The position numbers and the translations under genes are program-made. Below are positions 59,049-64,000 of a stretch of 64,000 bases of DNA, one piece after another. The DNA is taken from the NCBI RefSeq assembly GCF_023078275.1, contig NC_062980.1, positions 16,262,783-16,326,782 on the forward strand. Reading direction: 5' to 3'. The notes under the pieces were generated by a model. The model did no database searches, had not been told where the DNA came from, and saw only the letters and a list, made by a program, of their open reading frames with translations. Position 1 is the stretch's first letter. Each line of letters starts with the position of its first letter. Source of the DNA: Leguminivora glycinivorella. Lineage: Eukaryota; Arthropoda; Insecta; Lepidoptera; Tortricidae.

Positions 59049-59125
59049 CTCATCATCATCCTCCTTGCGTTATCCCGGCATTGGCCCCGGCCTGTGAAGG
59101 CCTGGGGTCCGCTTTGACAAGTCTT
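59049..59125 (+). repeat. CCTTGCGTTATCCCGGCAT-family repeat, copy 4 (fragment)
   Basis: CATCATCCTCCTTGCGTTAT, CCCGGCATTGGCCCCGGCC and CCTGGGGTCCGCTTTGACAA only. Confidence 0.75.
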
Positions 59126-59287
59126 CTCGAGACTATTTAATGATTACTGGGAAGTGATTCCGCAGTAGAAATATATAACCCCTGTCAAAATGACTTTGTA
59201 ATTAACAAAGTAAGCACTTGGTACTAAGCTTAGGAGGCGTTATCATATTGTGTTGTTTCCTCCATCACCACACGTAAGTTTCAAAAC

Positions 59288-60229
59288 GCCTTGCGTAGGC
59301 CGACAAAAACCGCTTTAGAACCATACCTATTATACCACATCTGCTTGATCTGCTTGTGACGCAGGATATGTAAACACGCGCCTTGCGAAGGCGGCAGGTT
59401 TTCAGCAGGCTAAATAAACTATTTAATCGCCTTGCGCAGGCAGAAAATTGAGTCACGAAAATTGCAAGCCTTGCGCAGACTGCAAAATTTTCAGCTGTCT
59501 TAACAATCATATTATTCACACACCTTGCGCAGGCGGGAAATATGAAAATGGGAAGATGCACGTCTTGCGCAGACGGCTGGTTTTTATCTAGATAAATAGT
59601 AATACTCATAAGCCTTAATAAGCGGGAAATTTACTATCGGTACCAAAATAAATAGACATTGGGGAATCTATTTTGCCAAAAACTGAGGAAGGCTTGTACT
59701 ATGGTAGCAAGGCGACATATTACTCTTATTATAGACATATGTATACTTAAATACATAATAACACAACCGTAACTCGGGAAAAAATGGACGTAGTAAAAGG
59801 AAAAAGATCCAATTCATATAAACATAATTATTTGAATATAATCTCAACGTAAAAAGGGAAAAGCCATTCAAATAAAAGGCTATTTTCAGAGGATGGCTCT
59901 CTTTCGTTCAACTACGTCCCACTATTTGTGTGCATCACACAAACATATTCCCATACTGGGATTCGAACCCAGAACCATCTTAGGCTCTGCAGACAGGGTC
60001 ATTGCCTACTGTGTTAGACTAGTGCTTTTACACCGTCTTAACACTTGATATTTTTTCCACTAATGCCTGCTTCCACAGAATAATAATTATTATACTAGCC
60101 TTTAATATCCTTAAGCGGACTATACACAAAATAAAAACATACTGGTTGTAAATTTCTTCACACCTTGCGCAGGTAAGAAGTTTTTAGTAAGCTATTGCAA
60201 TGATGCACCCTTTTACTCTGCTTACGCAG
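59288..60229. repeat. Array of short hairpins, core GCCTTGCGCAGGC
   Basis: Hairpins with 3-5 bp stems around TTGCG(C/T/A): 59288 GCCTTGCGTAGGC, 59379 GCGCCTTGCGAAGGCGG, 59429 GCCTTGCGCAGGC, 59467 GCCTTGCGCAGAC, 59522 ACCTTGCGCAGGC, 59561 CGTCTTGCGCAGACGG and 60172 ACCTTGCGCAGGT. Related CTGC..GCAG stems lie at 59350 and 60218. Several stem changes are compensated (GTCT/AGAC, ACCT/AGGT). Spacing is mostly 40-90 bp. No ORF. Confidence 0.7.
59930..60025 (-). mobile_element. tRNA-headed SINE, copy 4 (fragment)
   Basis: CACACAAACATATTCCC, GGGATTCGAACCCAGAACC and CAGACAGGGTCATTGCCTAC correspond to the head and start of the body. It interrupts the hairpin array. Confidence 0.75.
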
Positions 60230-61232
60230 CAGCCAAGTAATCAAATTAATCAAATGCGCTTGCCTTGTGTTATTAAACGCTATTATTATAGTTAAGGATT
60301 AAAGAGTGACTCTCTCGTATGCAGATTTTCTCAATTATCTTTAACCGGAACTTATATTTGGTAATTAATACAACTCTCCACATACCTGAGTTTCATTTTG
60401 TAATCCTTTACTTCCACTGGCAAGCGGCTTAGATTTGATTAAGGCATAAGAACATTACCAAACTACATTTTTCAGAGGTATCCCTGACGATACCGTACTG
60501 TGCATTTAAAATTGCCCATATTTATTTACGGAACATTTTTTGGATTACACAAACATGTTCCCCAAAGACGCTAATGATATAGGTTTGTTAGTTACCTTTC
60601 TTTAGAGCGGAAAGTCGATTTTAAGGCACACAGGGATCGGATATAAAAGCCAACATGATATTTAGAATCAATAAATATTTATTGACGCCCTTGCCAAGTC
60701 CGGCAGCTATAGGTTTTAACTTTCGACTTTTGATCTATTTCTGAATTCCGTTACAGAATATCGATCTATTTAAAGAGATTGTAAAGGAATTTTATCCCGC
60801 AGCACAGTACCTACCACAATGGGCACGCACGGAAATTATCAGGTCACAGCACAGGCTCATCTTCGGCCGCAAGGCAAAACAAACACTAATCGCGTCAATT
60901 ACGACTTTAATTAGGACTGTTTTAGTCTCAAAGAGGACAAGGAGATCATTTTTCAATTTTTACTTTCTTGACCTGTTCCGTGCTTAAGACGAATCGATTC
61001 ACTGAAAAAAATAACTGAAAAAGAAATAAAAAATCGCTTACTTACGCGACACGCTGCGCTCAAAGTGAATCGATCAGGTGCTCAGCTTCTAAAACATTTA
61101 ATTTATAATAGTAAACGAACGGTAAAACCGTTTTCTAGAACGATATTTTTGATTAAACTTACAAAAAATTCCAAGAATTAAAGAATTCTAAGAATTTTTT
61201 GTAGTGAACCGAACGTTCCGACAAACAGAACG
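60230..61232. other. Unique DNA, nothing recognised
   Basis: No gene or repeat could be supported in this stretch up to the right 181-bp inverted repeat. Confidence 0.5.
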
Positions 61233-61413
61233 CCAATGATGAAACATCGTTGCCGTCCCTACGGCACGGGTCGCCTGGTGGAAGGGGAAACCTGAATCGT
61301 AAAACTGGAGTTGCAAGTTGTTTACAGGTGTTCAGCTGTAGGTACCTGCTGTGAACCGCTACGCATCTACAAGCAGTATCGCTGTCTCAATATATTAAAT
61401 AGGCTTCAAATAA
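61233..61413 (-). repeat. 181-bp inverted repeat, right member
   Basis: Partner of 55626-55806. Outside it the ends differ: GGTACAAAAGCTTAAT here, found also at 56092-56110 in the other orientation. Confidence 0.88.
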
Positions 61414-61456
61414 CGGTACAAAAGCTTAATAGGTAATAATATGGGTCGCATGTGTC

Positions 61457-61965
61457 CACAGAGAACCTCCTATAGAGTGGCAGTCTTGTATATTTGGTTC
61501 GCGATACGAGTCACCAGTGTTTGGGGTGCGAGGAGCGGGCGGGGAATGTGTTAAGCGCGCTGTGATTGGCCGTTTCAAGCACGGCGGGCAGTCGCGCCAG
61601 ATGAAAAGGGACAGAAGTATGACTGTCCCTCTACTGACGCGTAAGTGGCCAATGTAAGTTGACCTATGCCGGCTCTGAATAAATTATAAATATGACTTAT
61701 TTGTGGAATGTAATGCCGTCTGTTTTTAAATTTGAGCTTCTTGTTACCTTTCCACACCATTTCACACTACAGGTGGACATCTTTAAGGCATCAAAATACC
61801 CTTTTCCAATTTTTTTGTGCGAAAAACACGCGCTGCTTTCGGGTCTGTTACTTGGTCGATACTGATCGGGCACGGCGAGCGCCCGCGCTTATATCAGTGC
61901 AAATACTAGGAAGGCTGGCGACCGCGAGTCGTCTTGTAATAGATGTCTATAGGGGTTGGTCTGTG
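61457..61965 (-). mobile_element. P-like non-autonomous element 3 (family II, 509 bp)
   Basis: Perfect 8-bp target duplications CATGTGTC (61449-61456 and 61966-61973). Nearly identical to 29404-29912 over the full 509 bp, in reverse orientation. Ends CACAGAGAACCTCCTATAGA and (complement) CACAGACCAACCCCTATAGA. Confidence 0.9.
61697..61780 (-). pseudogene. Truncated THAP zinc-finger start in P-like element 3
   Basis: Same 27-codon frame as in element 2 (MSTCSVKWCGKVTRS ... ITFHK, stop). The C-x4-C pair and FH are kept; the rest of the finger is missing. Confidence 0.75.
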
Positions 61966-61973
61966 CATGTGTC

Positions 61974-62964
61974 ATTTACGACTAAATTACCTGTGTTGTG
62001 CATTTTCTTCTATAGTGGTGAAATACGACAGCTAGATGTTGTGGTTTGTGTTTAGAGTGTGTGAGCTCGCGAAGTCGGCGGTTATCCATACAATATTGTG
62101 GGTAGTGGCACAAACGACCGCGTCGCCCTACCCGCGCTCCCGCTAACATTGTTAGAACGCGACATGTGACATTGTAAACTAGACGCTGTGTAAGATACGA
62201 CGTTCTTGTGACATATTATTTCGGAAAATAGAGAGAAATGTAAAATTCTGAAAATGTCATATTATAAATTTGGATGTTTTAAGATCATTAATGCAATAAA
62301 ATGAAAATGACGATTTTGTAGATCCGACAGTGTTACTTGGGACCGTCGAATTCTTCATCAGCTTCTCACTACAACATTAGTTTACTGCATAATAAGCTAT
62401 CGATATTACACTTTAAACAATATTAATGAGTAAAAGAAAAATAAATTATTCACGACACGAAATCGCTAAGATGGCGATGGGACCGGAAGTGCCAGACCGG
62501 GTTCGGTCGGCGTCTATCGTTGACGATTGACATTTCGGCTACAACAAACCGAGCAAGACTGCGTTTCGATTGCCACGTAGGCATCACCCATTGTGCCTTC
62601 GGCTAGGCCGTCTAAACACAGTGCAGATAACGCAGGTTTCATAATATCGTACGGCCCGCCAAAAGCAACTACTAAAATATTTATATTTTATCATTTGAAC
62701 GTCCAGAAAAGGTCGATGTGGCCCTCGGGTCAGAAAAAGGTCTTATTTACAAAATATTATCGTATTTTCTTAGCCTTTTTAGGGTTGGGATACAAAGGGT
62801 TATCAAGCCGTATTTTTGTGACGGGCTCATTGAAATTCGGTAGGTACCTATAAAAGGGTGTAAAATATTGTATTATTTCATTTCATTGTTAATAACTCAG
62901 CTGTAATATCGCCTTCTATAAAAACACGGTCAAGTGTGAGTTTCGAAAAATAAAATAAATAAAT
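61974..62964. other. Intergenic DNA, no supported gene
   Basis: A GC-rich patch (GCTAAGATGGCGATGGGACC at about 62467) could be regulatory, but no exon follows that I can defend. Confidence 0.45.
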
Positions 62965-63102
62965 TAAGATCGAGCCCCAAACACAAAGCAATGGGTGCTT
63001 CCATAGGTATAAATTTTCAACATGTGTATCCATGAACAGGAACAAAATCTTGTAATGACTTACCGGGATTTTGAGCAGGGTACTGAGCCAGACCGGTCGT
63101 AA
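62965..63102 (-). mobile_element. tRNA-headed SINE, copy 5 (decayed)
   Basis: GAGCCAGACCGGTCGT at the head end and GACTTACCGGGATTTTGAGC, AGCCCCAAACACAAAGCAAT in the body match the other copies with many changes; the B box is destroyed. Confidence 0.6.
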
Positions 63103-63364
63103 TTTTAAATATGTAACGTAACGTAACTTAGTACCCCTTTTTTACGTATAATTAAAGAGCCACTTAGTATCTTTTTTAACTATGTTAACTGTTGAACTTA
63201 TTTGCACGTTGTAGGTGTGTTGTTTTTTACATTTCAAATAATTTTACTATAAAAAATAAATAAAAAAATGTTTTGGAATATGCAATTTCAATCAATGCTC
63301 GAGTTGATCTTATTACCTATGACTTTTTTGGACAAAATAATTCCATTACCTTTACCTACCTAAC

Positions 63365-63507
63365 GGCTCAGCCACGACATTGGTCTAAGCGCGACAGCGA
63401 TGAGCGGCGGCCATACATTGGAGCGAGACACAGCGATGGGACTTTTCATTCGCACGTATGGCCGCCGCTCACCGCTGTCGCGCTTAGACCAATGTCGTGG
63501 CTGGGCC
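63365..63507. mobile_element. MITE with about 50-bp inverted ends
   Basis: CAGCCACGACATTGGTCTAA, GCGCGACAGCGATGAGCGGC, GGCCATA is inverted at the right (TATGGCCGCCGCTCACCGCT, GTCGCGCTTAGACCAATGTC). 143 bp in total with a loop of about 40 bp. Confidence 0.88.
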
Positions 63508-64000
63508 GGAAGGCTTTTTCTTTTTAAGTAAAACAGAATATCCTTAAGGTAAGGAACCCTAATAACCGAATCAACTCACGCTTGACAGTTTCATTTTTAA
63601 TATACCGCCGGATATTGGGCTTGTCGGTTTGTTCACGCCAGAAATGCGCGATTAATTTTAATAGTCTGGGACTCGTAGAAATATTATTTAATATTAAATA
63701 TCGAGTCGGGCTTAGGTATTGTCATTTTGAAAGGTTATTTAAAAGTCATATTGAGAGTCATTGTAAACTGTAACGGCCATTTTGTATTTTACCTTTCATA
63801 TTAAATGAAAGAGATCTGATCTTCCTTTATTATGAAATGCGCCTGACAACCCATACGATTTGACAGTTATTATATTTCCTTTCGAGAAAAGTAAGTAGTT
63901 ATTATGAAATGCGCCTGTGCGTATTATATTTCCAAGTAGTTGTTTAAAACTTCATTAGCTATCAAAACAAAAATGTGCTTAGTCGAAACATGTTAACGGA
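63508..64000. other. AT-rich DNA to the window end, nothing recognised
   Basis: No exon, RNA or repeat boundary; TTATTATGAAATGCGCCTG occurs twice (about 63830 and 63900), a small direct repeat. Confidence 0.55.

Noticed and set aside
62433..62600. Promoter and first exon of another gene
   Set aside because: GC-rich with AAGATGGCG, but no exon with a recognisable product or donor could be followed to the window end.

Overview
This is repeat-dense, intron-rich insect nuclear DNA, almost certainly from a moth or butterfly. The pointers are an insect-type SLC17 transporter split into short exons, R4/Dong-like LINEs sitting in TAA microsatellites, a tRNA-headed SINE and dispersed families of the kind common in lepidopteran introns (the AGGGTTCCGTAG...TTGGCCGG family, the CCTTGCGTTATCCCGGCAT family). 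The species cannot be named from the sequence alone. Nothing looks bacterial or viral.

Only one host gene can be supported: a plus-strand SLC17-type major facilitator transporter with ten exons between 4232 and 32718. All splice sites are GT/AG, the phases are mutually consistent and the joined reading frame is open (474 codons plus the start of the protein). A good candidate start exon, with matching phase, lies at 5313-5334. That is downstream of the exon it should precede, so either the order is wrong or the exon belongs to something else.

The rest is mobile and repetitive DNA. 1-4.2 kb: a foldback element and an 18-copy 62-bp hairpin-rich satellite. 8.4-13.6 kb: an apparently intact minus-strand DIRS-like tyrosine-recombinase retrotransposon (gag, RT/RNase H, YR), with a textbook TTTAAAC -1 frameshift site between gag and pol and a phase-matched candidate intron at the start of gag. 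17.3-20.5 kb: a 3.2-kb foldback element whose arms contain 394-bp tandem repeats. 21.3-22.4, 29.4-29.9, 47.9-52.5 and 61.5-62.0 kb: four non-autonomous P-like elements with 8-bp target duplications, each carrying the beginning of a THAP zinc finger. 33.2-45.4 kb: four RLE-type LINEs head to tail, each planted in the TAA tail of the one before.

47.7-52.8 kb is a nest several layers deep. A foldback element contains P-like copy 4, which contains a 2.68-kb element with 4-bp ATAT duplications, an AGGGTTCCGTAG-family insertion and a CCTTGCGTTATCCC-family repeat. The uninterrupted sister copy at 21.3 kb gives the empty site of two of these insertions. 52.9-55.1 kb and 59.3-60.2 kb carry two unrelated arrays of short hairpins. 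A pair of 181-bp inverted repeats encloses 55.6-61.4 kb.

The transposons do not work together with the transporter. They fill its introns, and the nine introns between 4.4 and 32.6 kb owe most of their length to them. All identifications come from reading the sequence; no database search was run.
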